Source: Bacteroidales bacterium (GTDB lineage Bacteria > Bacteroidota > Bacteroidia > Bacteroidales > Tenuifilaceae). Taken from it: a stretch of 10,407 nucleotides of DNA. The notes under the pieces are model-generated. The model made no database searches. It was not told where the DNA came from and saw only the letters and a list, made by a program, of their open reading frames with translations. The stretch lies in contig WBUV01000075.1 in NCBI GenBank assembly GCA_008933525.1, positions 1 through 10,407 on the forward strand. The letters are read 5' to 3'. Position numbers and translations under genes: made by a program. The first letter of the stretch is position 1; each line of letters starts with the position of its first letter. Below, piece after piece: positions 1 through 6,810 of this stretch.

Positions 1-80
1 GCATAATAATTGTAAACCCTGAATCCGATGCACAGGGCAAAGTTGTTTTTGGCAATAATAGCTTACGTTACTTTAATTGA
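1..80 (+). CDS. 3' end of an unidentified protein-coding gene (partial)
   Basis: Reading from base 3 there is an open frame of 25 codons that runs off the left edge and stops at a TGA at 78-80. Its C-terminus reads VVFGNNSLRYFN, and the preceding residues include the turn-like stretch VNPESDAQGK. The composition is that of a normal folded protein, while the other two plus-strand frames hit a stop codon within the first 21 bases. I do not recognise the family from so short a tail. It is followed by a weak hairpin plus T-run, which fits a gene end. Confidence is moderate because only the tail is visible. Confidence 0.6.
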   Translation, partial: IIIVNPESDAQGKVVFGNNSLRYFN

Positions 81-113
81 GCGGCTTTTATCAAAACCGT
101 TGTTGCTTTTTTT
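80..113 (+). terminator. Candidate intrinsic terminator of the partial upstream gene
   Basis: Directly after the TGA stop, AGCGGC (80-85) can pair with GTTGCT (102-107) using two G-U pairs. TTTT/AAAA forms an inner helix, and a run of seven T residues follows at 107-113. The stem is weak and partly bulged, so this is a tentative call that rests mainly on position and the T-run. Confidence 0.35.
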
Positions 114-378
114 GCATCGTATTAAAAGGAAATACCGTCTTCTAGTTTCGCTTTTTAGCAAAAGCATTTCAAATTTTTCTGTCCAAACATCATGCTCCAT
201 TAATTCTTTATGTGACTCATTAAACTTAGGGTTACAGGAAGGATTTTTGGTTCGTTTTCTTCGTATTTGATTTCTCACTATTTAATATTTATAAGTCTTG
301 CAAATTGGTTTTGCAAGGCCAGTCTTGTACAAACGTATTATCTGACTTAAACTTAATAACTAACCTAAAATTGGGACT
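81..378. other. Intergenic stretch with no convincing gene
   Basis: About 300 bases separate the partial gene from the outer-membrane protein gene. A 71-codon frame exists on the minus strand (63-278), but its outermost start is GTG, its stop lies inside the partial gene, and I see no family motif; an 80-codon plus-strand frame is even less protein-like. The stretch holds the weak terminator near its left end, a small 6-bp hairpin (150-165, arms GCTTTT/AAAAGC) and the stronger inverted repeat at 295-319. The rest is featureless AT-rich sequence. A short diverged gene remnant on the minus strand cannot be excluded. Confidence 0.5.
295..319. promoter_or_regulatory. Inverted repeat upstream of the outer-membrane protein gene
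   Basis: CTTGCAAA (297-304) and TTTGCAAG (310-317) are perfect inverted arms around a 5-base spacer, extended to 295/319 by one G-T wobble and one G-C pair. AGTCTTG at 294-300 recurs at 321-327. No T-run follows on either strand, so a terminator is unlikely. The position about 60-80 bp before the ATG suggests an operator or a leader hairpin. No clean TAnnTTTG promoter was found here; CTTG (297-300) followed after 19 bp by CAGTCTTG is only a weak candidate. Confidence 0.4.
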
Positions 379-1968
379 ATGAAACAAAAACTTTTTACTT
401 TTTTGCTATTGGCGCTAGTTAGTCCAATGGTATTTGCAGGTGGTATTGTTACTAATGCCAACCTAAGTGCATCGTATATCCGAATGCCTGCACAGGATGC
501 TACTCTTGGTATCGATGCAGTTTATTACAATCCAGCAGGTCTAGCATTCATGGCCGATGGTTTTTATGTTTCGTTAAGTAATCAGTATATCACCCAAACT
601 CGCGAAATTTCGAGCACATTCCCTGGGATGAATAAAACAACCTTCGAGGGTGGCGTAGTTGCTCCATTGTTTCCTGCTGTTTACTTAGTTTACAAAAAGA
701 ATAAAATGGCTTTCTCTTTTGGATTTAATCCAATAGGTGGAGGTGGAAGCGCAATGTTCGAGGAGGGTTTACCATCGTTTGAGCAGCAAGTTGCAGTATT
801 ACCTCCTTCACTAACAGGAGCAGGCATAACTACAACTCAGTACTCTTTTGACTCAGAGTTTGAAGGACGTTCGTTGATGTATGGTTTACAAGTTAACGGC
901 TCCTATGCACTTAACGATAAAATATCTGTTAGCTTAGGTGCTCGCTATATTATTGCTCAAAACTCCTATAAAGGATATTTAAAGGATGTTCAAATTAATC
1001 CTCTTCATCCTTACAATGCCAGTGGTGCAGGAAACATGACCTCTGCTCCAGTTTTTTTTGCAACTCTTGCTACTGCTGCAACAACTGCTGCAAATAGCGT
1101 TCAACCCCTTATAAGCGGTGGTGGTGGTGGATTAACTTTAAGCCAAGCTGTTTCTGCAAGTTATTTGACATCAGCTCAGGCTACTCAGTTGGCTGGTGGA
1201 TTAGGTGTTGCTGATTATACAACACTTCCATACACTATTGCTCAAATTCAAGCGGCTTATCAAACAAATGCTGCAACTATGACTGGTTATTCTGTTGCTA
1301 CTTCCGATAAAGAGGTTGACGCAAAGCAGAGTGGAACAGGTATATCTCCAATTATTGGTTTAAACGTTAAGGTTAACGAAAAGTTGAACATTGGTTTCCG
1401 CTACGAGCACAGAGCAAAAATTAATGTTAAGAACGATACCAAAAAGGACGATGTTCGTTTATACCCCGATGGCGTTGAAACTCCAAACGATATGCCTACT
1501 ACAATTTCATTGGGTGCGAGTTACAAAGCAACCGATAAGTTAAGCTTAAGCGCTGGAGCGCATTATTATTTCGACAAAACTGCTGCTTATGGCAAGGTGG
1601 AGTCACGCGATGCAAACGGAATCCCAACTTTCTACGAAAACAAAGCAGTTATCGATAATAACTTCTTAGAGCTTGCATTGGGTGCCGAGTATGCTATTAA
1701 CGAGAAAGTATTAGTTAGTGGTGGTTACTTAAGGACTCAAAGTGGAGTTAATATTAAGTATCAAAGCGATTTAAGCCATAGTTTATCAACAAACACAATC
1801 GGTTTTGGTGGACGTTACATGGTTAACGAGAATATTGGAATTAACCTTGGTGCAATGATGTCCTTCTACCTAAAGGAAACAAAGGCGTTTGATATTCCTG
1901 TAGTTTACGAGGAAACATACAAGCGTTCTGCAACTGTATTTGCAATTGGCGTTGATTTTAAATTCTAG
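379..1968 (+). CDS. Outer-membrane transport protein, OmpP1/FadL/TodX family
   Basis: This is a 529-residue beta-barrel protein that, by family, carries hydrophobic molecules such as long-chain fatty acids or aromatics across the outer membrane. A signal peptide (about 1-20, ending VFA) is followed by the Bacteroidota-type start GGIVTNANLSASYIRMPAQD and the diagnostic plug-region motif NPAGLA at 51-56. Alternating amphipathic strands follow to the C-terminus, which ends FAIGVDFKF with a terminal Phe, the usual signal for barrel insertion. Residues about 212-308 form an Ala/Thr/Ser/Gln/Gly-rich stretch with five consecutive Gly, probably a long surface loop. The ATG was chosen because it places the signal peptide exactly at the N-terminus. 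The gene ends in a strong terminator, so it is probably expressed mainly alone. The substrate cannot be inferred from sequence. Confidence 0.9.
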   Translation: MKQKLFTFLLLALVSPMVFAGGIVTNANLSASYIRMPAQDATLGIDAVYYNPAGLAFMADGFYVSLSNQYITQTREISSTFPGMNKTTFEGGVVAPLFPAVYLVYKKNKMAFSFGFNPIGGGGSAMFEEGLPSFEQQVAVLPPSLTGAGITTTQYSFDSEFEGRSLMYGLQVNGSYALNDKISVSLGARYIIAQNSYKGYLKDVQINPLHPYNASGAGNMTSAPVFFATLATAATTAANSVQPLISGGGGGLTLSQAVSASYLTSAQATQLAGGLGVADYTTLPYTIAQIQAAYQTNAATMTGYSVATSDKEVDAKQSGTGISPIIGLNVKVNEKLNIGFRYEHRAKINVKNDTKKDDVRLYPDGVETPNDMPTTISLGASYKATDKLSLSAGAHYYFDKTAAYGKVESRDANGIPTFYENKAVIDNNFLELALGAEYAINEKVLVSGGYLRTQSGVNIKYQSDLSHSLSTNTIGFGGRYMVNENIGINLGAMMSFYLKETKAFDIPVVYEETYKRSATVFAIGVDFKF

Positions 1969-1988
1969 TAAAATTATTACTATCTTAG

Positions 1989-2027
1989 TCGGGGTTAGGG
2001 AATTCCTAGCCCCGATTTATATTTTTT
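1989..2027 (+). terminator. Strong intrinsic terminator after the FadL-type gene
   Basis: TCGGGGTTAGG (1989-1999) pairs with CCTAGCCCCGA (2005-2015), an 11-bp GC-rich stem with one T-G wobble and a GAATT loop. TTTATATTTTTT follows. The T-run ends only four bases before the ATG of the next gene, so the terminator occupies all of that gene's near leader. Confidence 0.88.
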
Positions 2028-2031
2028 AACC

Positions 2032-2739
2032 ATGAATAAATTTTTTCTACTAATATCGATCATTTTGCTTTCAGCAGGCAGTTCCATTGCGCAGTTGGTT
2101 GTGCTTAATCCTTTTGCTGCTGAGCAATCGCATCCTGAGTTGGTAATCGATAGGATTACTTTTTTTGGCGATTCTACTGTTGTAAACCTTACTGTAGAAA
2201 ACAAGTTGGAGCGCGGTGGTTGGTTTTGTGCCGATAAAAGTATTTACTTGGAGAATCCTTCAACACGTCAAAGATATAGGATTGTAAAGTCGAAAGGTAT
2301 TCCTACATGTCCTGTTACTCATAGTTTTGTTAGAAAAGGAGAGAAATTATCTTTTACATTAGTTTTTCCGTCAATTCCGCAAGGAACTAGAACTCTGAAC
2401 TTAATTGAGGATTGCAATAAAGCATGCTTTGTCTTTAAGGGAATAATTCTGGACGACAAGTTGAATTCCGATATTCGATTGTATAACCAAGGTATGGAGC
2501 ACTATGCTGCAAATCGACTAAACGAGGCCGTAGAGTGTTTCATAAAGATAGTTGAAAATATCCCTGCATTTCCAACCCATGTTTACGGGTACTCATATTA
2601 CCATCTGGTAATCATACATTTAAATAAAGGCGATAATTTAACAGCCAAGTATTGGTTTAACAATTTACAAACATCATCATTGCCAGATAAACAGTATTTT
2701 ATCGATGCAATCAGGAAGGAGAAAGGCATACCTCAGTAA
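2032..2739 (+). CDS. Secreted protein with TPR-like C-terminal repeats, function unknown
   Basis: This 235-residue protein starts with a clear signal peptide (about 1-20, cleavage after SIA, giving Q21), so it acts in the periplasm or at the envelope. Residues about 35-140 look like a beta-rich domain with four cysteines (66, 93, 128, 132) that could form disulfides outside the cytoplasm. It contains the stretches WFCADKSIYLENP and GEKLSFTLVFPSIP, a pattern I associate with uncharacterised Bacteroidota secreted proteins. Residues about 147-230 are helical with tetratricopeptide-like spacing (YNQGMEHYAANRLNEAVECF, then a second helix pair), suggesting protein-protein contacts. The signal peptide fixes the ATG although a terminator hairpin lies immediately upstream and no ribosome-binding site is visible. 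It converges with ispG across 17 bases with no terminator in between. I cannot assign a function. Confidence 0.8.
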   Translation: MNKFFLLISIILLSAGSSIAQLVVLNPFAAEQSHPELVIDRITFFGDSTVVNLTVENKLERGGWFCADKSIYLENPSTRQRYRIVKSKGIPTCPVTHSFVRKGEKLSFTLVFPSIPQGTRTLNLIEDCNKACFVFKGIILDDKLNSDIRLYNQGMEHYAANRLNEAVECFIKIVENIPAFPTHVYGYSYYHLVIIHLNKGDNLTAKYWFNNLQTSSLPDKQYFIDAIRKEKGIPQ

Positions 2740-2756
2740 TTTATTAGAAGGTTAGA

Positions 2757-4658
2757 CTACTCTTTCCAATCCCCGTTTTCTTTTATAAGATTAATTAGTT
2801 CGTTTATGGCATCCTCTTCGGGGATGTTTTTCTTTACAACCTCTTTGCCTTTGTACAGAGTAATTCTTCCTGGGCCTGCGCCAACGTATCCATAATCGGC
2901 ATCGGCCATTTCGCCAGGTCCATTAACAATACAGCCCATAACTCCAATTTTTAACCCTTTAAGCTGAATAGTGCTTTCCTTCACCTTTTGAAGCGTTTGT
3001 TGCAAATTGAATAACGTTCTGCCACACCCAGGGCATGAGATAAACTCAGTTTTAGAAACTCTTGTTCTGGCTGCCTGAAGAATTGTGAAGGCTGTTGAAC
3101 ATATGTCGCTCTCGTTAATGTTTGGAGCTGTTATAATTATACCATCGCCAAAGCCATCAATAAGTAGAGCTCCTAGGTCCGATGCCGATTTTAACTGAAA
3201 GGCTTCTTTGTCGGAGTCATTATAAGTACGGGAAACTATTACCGGTAGGTTTATGTCATTATTTATTAATTGAATAAAAGCTGCTCTTTGTTCGGCAAAT
3301 CCATTTGTGTTTTTTGTTTCGAGTAATAGCGTAGATTTTGTGTCTTTTTGGAGTAGATGGATAAGATCGATGTCGGCAAAATTGTTAATACTTACTTTAA
3401 TAAACTTTACTTCAGAATCAAACTTTTGAGTTTTGAACTCTTGTGCTGTGATCAACATGAATTTTCTTGAATCATCAGATATTAAAGGCAGATCATCAAC
3501 AGGTAGGCTTTTTTCAACTTTGCTTTTATCTGCAATAATGTAATCAGCAGCAATATCGTTTCTATTCCATTTATTGGTTGTTTTCTCCAAAATCCAACCC
3601 CAAGCTTTTAGTGTAGACTCGGTAATAGTTTGATGGTCTTTAAGATTTGCTATTACAATTGGAGGATTCGAAGACCCAATATTGCCTAGCGCTATAGTTT
3701 TGCGTCTGCAGTAATCAAAAGGGTTGTAGGGAATATTCTCAATCCCTTCAATTTTGGGATTTGTATCGCGATTTTGGAAGTAAGCAACTAGTTTTTGAGC
3801 TACGGGTATTTCGTTTTCGGGTTCCTCGGTGAGCGAAACACGAATAGTGTCGCCTATTCCATCGGCAAGAAGAGTACCTATGCCCACAGCCGATTTTATT
3901 CGTCCATCTTCGCCATCGCCAGCTTCTGTTACTCCAAGATGCAATGGGTAGTGCATATCTTCATCATTCATCCTGCTTATGAGAAGTCGAACAGCATGAA
4001 CCATTACCCTAGTATTGCTCGATTTCATAGAAATCACAACATCGTTAAACTGGTGTTTTTTACAAATTCTAAGAAATTCTAATGCCGACTCAGCCATTCC
4101 ATCCGGAGTATCGCCATACTTGCTCATAATTCTATCCGAAAGCGATCCATGGTTAACGCCTATCCTTATTGCAACATTCCTCTTGTTGCAAATTTCAATT
4201 AATGGTAAGAGTTTTTCCTCAATTCGTTCTAATTCTTGCTGATATTCTTTGTCGCTATAGCTTAAGTTCTCAAACTTTGCTCTTGGATCCACAAAGTTTC
4301 CAGGATTAATTCTTACCTTCTCAACGTGCTTGGCTGCTTCTAGAGCTGCAGCTGGATTAAAATGTACATCGGCAACCAAAGGGATATTGTAACCTCGGGC
4401 AATAAGTTCCCGCTTAATATTTTCAAGGTTCGATGCCTCCTTTACTCCCTGCGTGGTAATCCTAATATACTCGGCGCCAGCATCAGCCGCACGAATGCAT
4501 TGTTCAACAGTGGCAAAAGTATCGTTAGTATTGGTTGTGGTCATTGTTTGAACCCTAACAGGATTGCTACCTCCCAGAGGAGTTTTGCCAACCCTTACCT
4601 CGATACTCATACGTCTTATATGAGTACTCAACGATTCACAGTATTTGGAATTTGCCAT
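2757..4658 (-). CDS. ispG: 4-hydroxy-3-methylbut-2-enyl diphosphate synthase, large (insertion-containing) form
   Basis: IspG (GcpE) catalyses the penultimate step of the cytoplasmic MEP isoprenoid pathway, reductively converting methylerythritol cyclodiphosphate to HMBPP with a [4Fe-4S] cluster. At 633 residues it is the long form seen in Bacteroidota, Chlamydiae and plants, against about 360-400 in E. coli-type enzymes. The N-terminal TIM barrel (about 17-290) shows VRVQTMTTTNTND, VADVHFNP, KVRINPGN, RIGVNHGSLSDR and GVTEAGDGEDGRIKSAVGIG. Residues about 300-530 are the extra domain. The C-terminal cluster domain carries CPGCGRT (C542, C545) and GCIVNGPGE (C576, E583), so all three cluster cysteines and the catalytic-region Glu are present. 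The start at 4658 is preferred over the internal Met17 because the YCESL...RR leader resembles the N-terminus of other Bacteroidota IspG proteins. The gene lies downstream of a tRNA that has its own terminator. Confidence 0.96.
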   Translation of the reverse strand: MANSKYCESLSTHIRRMSIEVRVGKTPLGGSNPVRVQTMTTTNTNDTFATVEQCIRAADAGAEYIRITTQGVKEASNLENIKRELIARGYNIPLVADVHFNPAAALEAAKHVEKVRINPGNFVDPRAKFENLSYSDKEYQQELERIEEKLLPLIEICNKRNVAIRIGVNHGSLSDRIMSKYGDTPDGMAESALEFLRICKKHQFNDVVISMKSSNTRVMVHAVRLLISRMNDEDMHYPLHLGVTEAGDGEDGRIKSAVGIGTLLADGIGDTIRVSLTEEPENEIPVAQKLVAYFQNRDTNPKIEGIENIPYNPFDYCRRKTIALGNIGSSNPPIVIANLKDHQTITESTLKAWGWILEKTTNKWNRNDIAADYIIADKSKVEKSLPVDDLPLISDDSRKFMLITAQEFKTQKFDSEVKFIKVSINNFADIDLIHLLQKDTKSTLLLETKNTNGFAEQRAAFIQLINNDINLPVIVSRTYNDSDKEAFQLKSASDLGALLIDGFGDGIIITAPNINESDICSTAFTILQAARTRVSKTEFISCPGCGRTLFNLQQTLQKVKESTIQLKGLKIGVMGCIVNGPGEMADADYGYVGAGPGRITLYKGKEVVKKNIPEEDAINELINLIKENGDWKE

Positions 4659-4674
4659 GAACTTACATTTTTTA

Positions 4675-4702
4675 CAAAGTAAAGCAATTTTGTTAATGCA
4701 AA
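4675..4702 (-). promoter_or_regulatory. Candidate promoter for ispG
   Basis: On the minus strand TTTG (4699-4702) is followed after 17 bases by TACTTTG (4675-4681), a one-base-shorter version of the Bacteroidota -7 box TAnnTTTG. It sits about 17-45 bases before the ispG ATG and downstream of the tRNA terminator, where a separate promoter is needed. The spacing is slightly short, so this is a tentative call. Confidence 0.35.
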
Positions 4703-4737
4703 TTGTTGTTTTTTAAATGAAAGGAATAGAATTTATC

Positions 4738-4767
4738 AAAAATAAAAAAGCCACCTTTCGGTGGCTT
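4738..4767 (-). terminator. Intrinsic terminator of the tRNA gene
   Basis: On the minus strand AAGCCACC and GGTGGCTT form a perfect 8-bp stem closed by a GAAA tetraloop (plus-strand stem 4748-4755 and 4760-4767). A T-rich tail, TTTTATTTTT, follows. It begins four bases after the tRNA 3' end, so it terminates the tRNA transcript before ispG. Confidence 0.9.
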
Positions 4768-4770
4768 CAG

Positions 4771-4844
4771 TGGGCCCAGCTGGGCTCGAACCAGCGACCC
4801 TCTGATTATGAGTCAGATGCTCTAACCTGCTGAGCTATGGGCCC
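4771..4844 (-). tRNA. tRNA with CAU anticodon: elongator Met or Ile2 (lysidine type)
   Basis: The minus strand folds into a complete 74-nt cloverleaf. The acceptor arm is GGGCCCA/TGGGCCC with discriminator A73, the D arm is GCTC/GAGC, the anticodon arm is TCTGA/TCAGA around CTCATAA, the variable region has 5 nt, and the T arm is GCTGG/CCAGC around TTCGAGC. CCA is not encoded, since CTG follows A73. The anticodon is CAU. G1-C72 is paired and the anticodon stem lacks the three G-C pairs of initiators, so this is not initiator tRNA. The C4-G69 and C5-G68 pairs and the GGTCGCTGGTTC segment resemble E. coli Ile2 more than elongator Met (from memory of those sequences), so a lysidine-modified AUA-reading tRNA is a real possibility. 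Transcription starts next to a palindrome and ends at a nearby hairpin terminator. Confidence 0.93.
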
Positions 4845-4846
4845 AT

Positions 4847-4867
4847 AAAAATCGTTAAACGATTTTT
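4847..4867. repeat. Perfect 10-bp inverted repeat between the tRNA and HAD genes
   Basis: AAAAATCGTT (4847-4856) and AACGATTTTT (4858-4867) are exact reverse complements around a single A. As RNA it would form an 8-bp hairpin with a five-base loop. It begins two bases beyond the tRNA 5' end, in the region that would be the precursor leader. It may be an operator for the divergent promoters or a processing element; the sequence does not decide. Confidence 0.6.
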
Positions 4868-4878
4868 AAATTGGAGTG

Positions 4879-4910
4879 CAATATTACATATTTGCATTCA
4901 ATTTTTCAAC
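4879..4910 (-). promoter_or_regulatory. Candidate promoter of the tRNA gene
   Basis: On the minus strand GTTG (plus 4907-4910) is followed after 20 bases by TAATATTG (plus 4879-4886), one mismatch from TAnnTTTG at correct Bacteroidota spacing. This would start the transcript near 4872, giving a leader of about 28 nt that contains the 10-bp inverted repeat. A near-consensus box on the opposite strand, CATATTTG (4887-4894), is directly adjacent and could serve the HAD gene. Confidence 0.4.
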
Positions 4911-4927
4911 AATCAAACAATTAATTT

Positions 4928-5587
4928 ATGCAATCAATCTCATTTTATCCATACAATAATCTGAATATCAAAAGTATAATTTTCGATTTGGGAGGTGTTA
5001 TTTTAGATATTGATTACAGGCGGACAGTTGATGCTTTTAGGAAACATGGCGCCAACAACCCCGAAAGTATGTTTACAAATGCGGAGCAGGTTCAACTTTT
5101 GAATAATTTCGATTGTGGTTTGGTTACTCCTCAGGAATTTCGCGACGAAGTTCGGAGAGTATTGGGATTGAGAGTAATCGATTCACAAATAGATGAAGCA
5201 TGGAATGCACTGTTACTAAGTTGGGATTTGAATAGGCTAAAGTTAATAGATGAGTTAAGAAAAGAGTTTAGGGTTTTTCTTTTAAGCAATACGAGTGTTA
5301 TACATAGCGATTTGTACAATACGCAGTTGATGGAATTGACTGGCGGTAGAAATTTAAAGGCATTTTTCGAGAAGGTTTACTACTCCTACGAAATTGGATT
5401 GAGAAAACCCAATCCGGCAATTTTTGAAATGGTTATAAACGAGAATAATCTCGTCCCTAGCGAAACTCTATTTATTGACGACACACTGGAGCATGTAAAA
5501 TCGGCAGAATTGTTAGGTTTGAATACCTATCATATAAAACCCTCGAATGGCGAAACAATACTTCAGCTTTTTAAGGGTATGCGATAA
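4928..5587 (+). CDS. HAD-superfamily (subfamily IA) phosphatase, YihX-like
   Basis: This is a 219-residue cytoplasmic hydrolase of the haloacid dehalogenase superfamily, probably removing phosphate from a small sugar phosphate or related metabolite. Motif I is IIFDLGGVILDID with nucleophile D20. The second Asp of the usual DxD is replaced by Gly (DLG), as in the YihX group (DLGNV), so catalysis may lean on other acids. Motif II is FLLSNTS (S120), motif III is GLRKPNP (K160) and motif IV is LFIDD (D184, D185). Residues about 30-105 form the helical cap of the C1 type. Length and motif spacing match E. coli YihX (glucose-1-phosphate phosphatase), but the substrate here is unproven. The start ATG is the only Met before motif I. 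The gene is divergent from the tRNA and ends at a bidirectional terminator. Confidence 0.88.
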   Translation: MQSISFYPYNNLNIKSIIFDLGGVILDIDYRRTVDAFRKHGANNPESMFTNAEQVQLLNNFDCGLVTPQEFRDEVRRVLGLRVIDSQIDEAWNALLLSWDLNRLKLIDELRKEFRVFLLSNTSVIHSDLYNTQLMELTGGRNLKAFFEKVYYSYEIGLRKPNPAIFEMVINENNLVPSETLFIDDTLEHVKSAELLGLNTYHIKPSNGETILQLFKGMR

Positions 5588-5592
5588 AATTG

Positions 5593-5625
5593 AAAACCTC
5601 CATGTTGCTTACACATGGAGGTTTT
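5593..5625. terminator. Bidirectional intrinsic terminator between convergent genes
   Basis: AAAACCTCCATGT (5593-5605) and ACATGGAGGTTTT (5613-5625) are perfect 13-bp complementary arms around a 7-base loop. The flanking A4 and T4 give a U-tract on both strands. It starts six bases after the HAD stop codon and lies 28 bases beyond the stop of the opposing Yip1-type gene, so it can end both transcripts. Confidence 0.88.
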
Positions 5626-5652
5626 GATTAAAGGAAAGATTATTTTAATCGA

Positions 5653-6810
5653 TTACTTCTTTGTGTTTTTTTCAATTTCAACAACCATATCCCAATTTTC
5701 GTAAATGGTGTAAAGATCCTTTTCGGTTAGTTTTGCCATTGAAATTGATTGCGAGGCAGCTGCTTTTAACATTTTGTCCATTTCGAACATACCCGCATTT
5801 TTCTTTTCAGCGTCGGACATTTTTTCATACTTCTCCATTCCCCACAGACTTGAAACTGCAGCAAACCCTGAAGCAGCCGCTATCATATCGGTACTGTATT
5901 CCAGAACGCCGCTGTATCCATGCGATGTGAGTACGCTGTTTATCTCATCGGTTTGTTCCTGGTTGTAACCTTTAATTTCTGCTGTAGCATCAATCAGACG
6001 CTGCAACTTTTCGGTCGATAAAACTGCTTTTCCTGTCGATAATGCATTCTGAACTTCACCTAAAGCTTTAGCAGGGAACTCTTCCGGTCTTTCGTATTTC
6101 TCATTGGTTCCAGATTCAGCATCATCGTACTGGGTTTGCATTTCATCGGATGCTTCGGCCATTTGTTCCTCCATTTTCCTGAGCTCTTTTTCAAAGGAAG
6201 AAGAGCCCATTTTATAACCATGTCTTAGCGCAGCACCTCCGGCTAAACTAATTATTAAGAATATCGCAATTAATCCAGCTAATACATACGAAATAATTTT
6301 TGCTGTTTGTTCTTTTCCTTTTAAGGATATGGTTATTGCTAGGTAAAGCAGATACAATGAATATAAATTAACAGCCAATCCAACAATTGATCCTAAATAA
6401 AAGTTTACACTTTGTAAAACCGATAAAAGCGCACTGATGGGGAAAATTACCATTATAGATGCAGAAACCCTCAAGCAAGCCTCAAAATCGTTATTCCCGT
6501 TACATATCGATGAAACGATTAGGATAAGAAGTGCACCAATAAACACACCAATTACACCTCCAATTATAGTCAGGAAGAATGCTCCAATACCTGCAGCGCC
6601 ACCTAGTAACCCGCCAGCAACACCGCCAACAGCGAGAAAACTCCAAATAAGATAGAAAACACCTGCAATAACACTGTATATTAATGCTTTAATAATTGGC
6701 TCACCCATTCCGCCATCCAGTTTAAGAGAGGTAAAGTAGGACTTTGGATTCAACAGAGTTTCTTTTGAATCGTCGATAAATTTTTTGAAATCGAATGTTT
6801 TTTCGTTCAT
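5653..6810 (-). CDS. Yip1-type multipass membrane protein with helical soluble tail
   Basis: This 385-residue inner-membrane protein's first 200 residues match the Yip1-like pattern. The lead-in LLNPKSYFTSLK (19-30) is followed by about five or six hydrophobic segments: about 41-60, 62-83, 84-101, 113-133, 138-160 and 172-193. The 61-96 portion is very Gly-rich (VGGVAGGLLGGAAGIGAF). The family is common in Bacteroidota, but its bacterial role is not known. Residues about 200-385 are an additional charged, mainly helical soluble region: an acidic, Met/Glu/Gln-rich linker (206-245) and then a compact helical domain with no motif I recognise. The ATG at 6810 sits directly against an inverted repeat. 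The gene follows the response-regulator gene on the same strand after 114 bases, with a candidate promoter in the gap. Confidence is good for membrane topology and lower for the Yip1 label. Confidence 0.72.
   Translation of the reverse strand: MNEKTFDFKKFIDDSKETLLNPKSYFTSLKLDGGMGEPIIKALIYSVIAGVFYLIWSFLAVGGVAGGLLGGAAGIGAFFLTIIGGVIGVFIGALLILIVSSICNGNNDFEACLRVSASIMVIFPISALLSVLQSVNFYLGSIVGLAVNLYSLYLLYLAITISLKGKEQTAKIISYVLAGLIAIFLIISLAGGAALRHGYKMGSSSFEKELRKMEEQMAEASDEMQTQYDDAESGTNEKYERPEEFPAKALGEVQNALSTGKAVLSTEKLQRLIDATAEIKGYNQEQTDEINSVLTSHGYSGVLEYSTDMIAAASGFAAVSSLWGMEKYEKMSDAEKKNAGMFEMDKMLKAAASQSISMAKLTEKDLYTIYENWDMVVEIEKNTKK

Noticed and set aside
28..270. 80-codon plus-strand frame
   Set aside because: It overlaps the better-supported gene tail in a different phase and has no protein-family character.
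63..278. 71-codon minus-strand frame before the outer-membrane protein gene
   Set aside because: It needs a GTG start, has no recognisable motif or promoter, and its end overlaps the tail of the partial plus-strand gene. A remnant is possible but not supported.
295..333. Possible riboswitch or terminator before the outer-membrane protein gene
   Set aside because: Only one simple hairpin and a short direct repeat are present; there is no T-run and no recognisable aptamer core.
4362..4682. 106-codon plus-strand frame opposite the ispG start
   Set aside because: It lies almost wholly antisense to the conserved TIM-barrel part of ispG and carries no motif; it is a shadow frame, as are the shorter ones at 3795-4242.
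4837..4846. Ten-base palindrome ATGGGCCCAT
   Set aside because: It is simply the self-complementary GGGCCC of the tRNA acceptor arm with its flanks.
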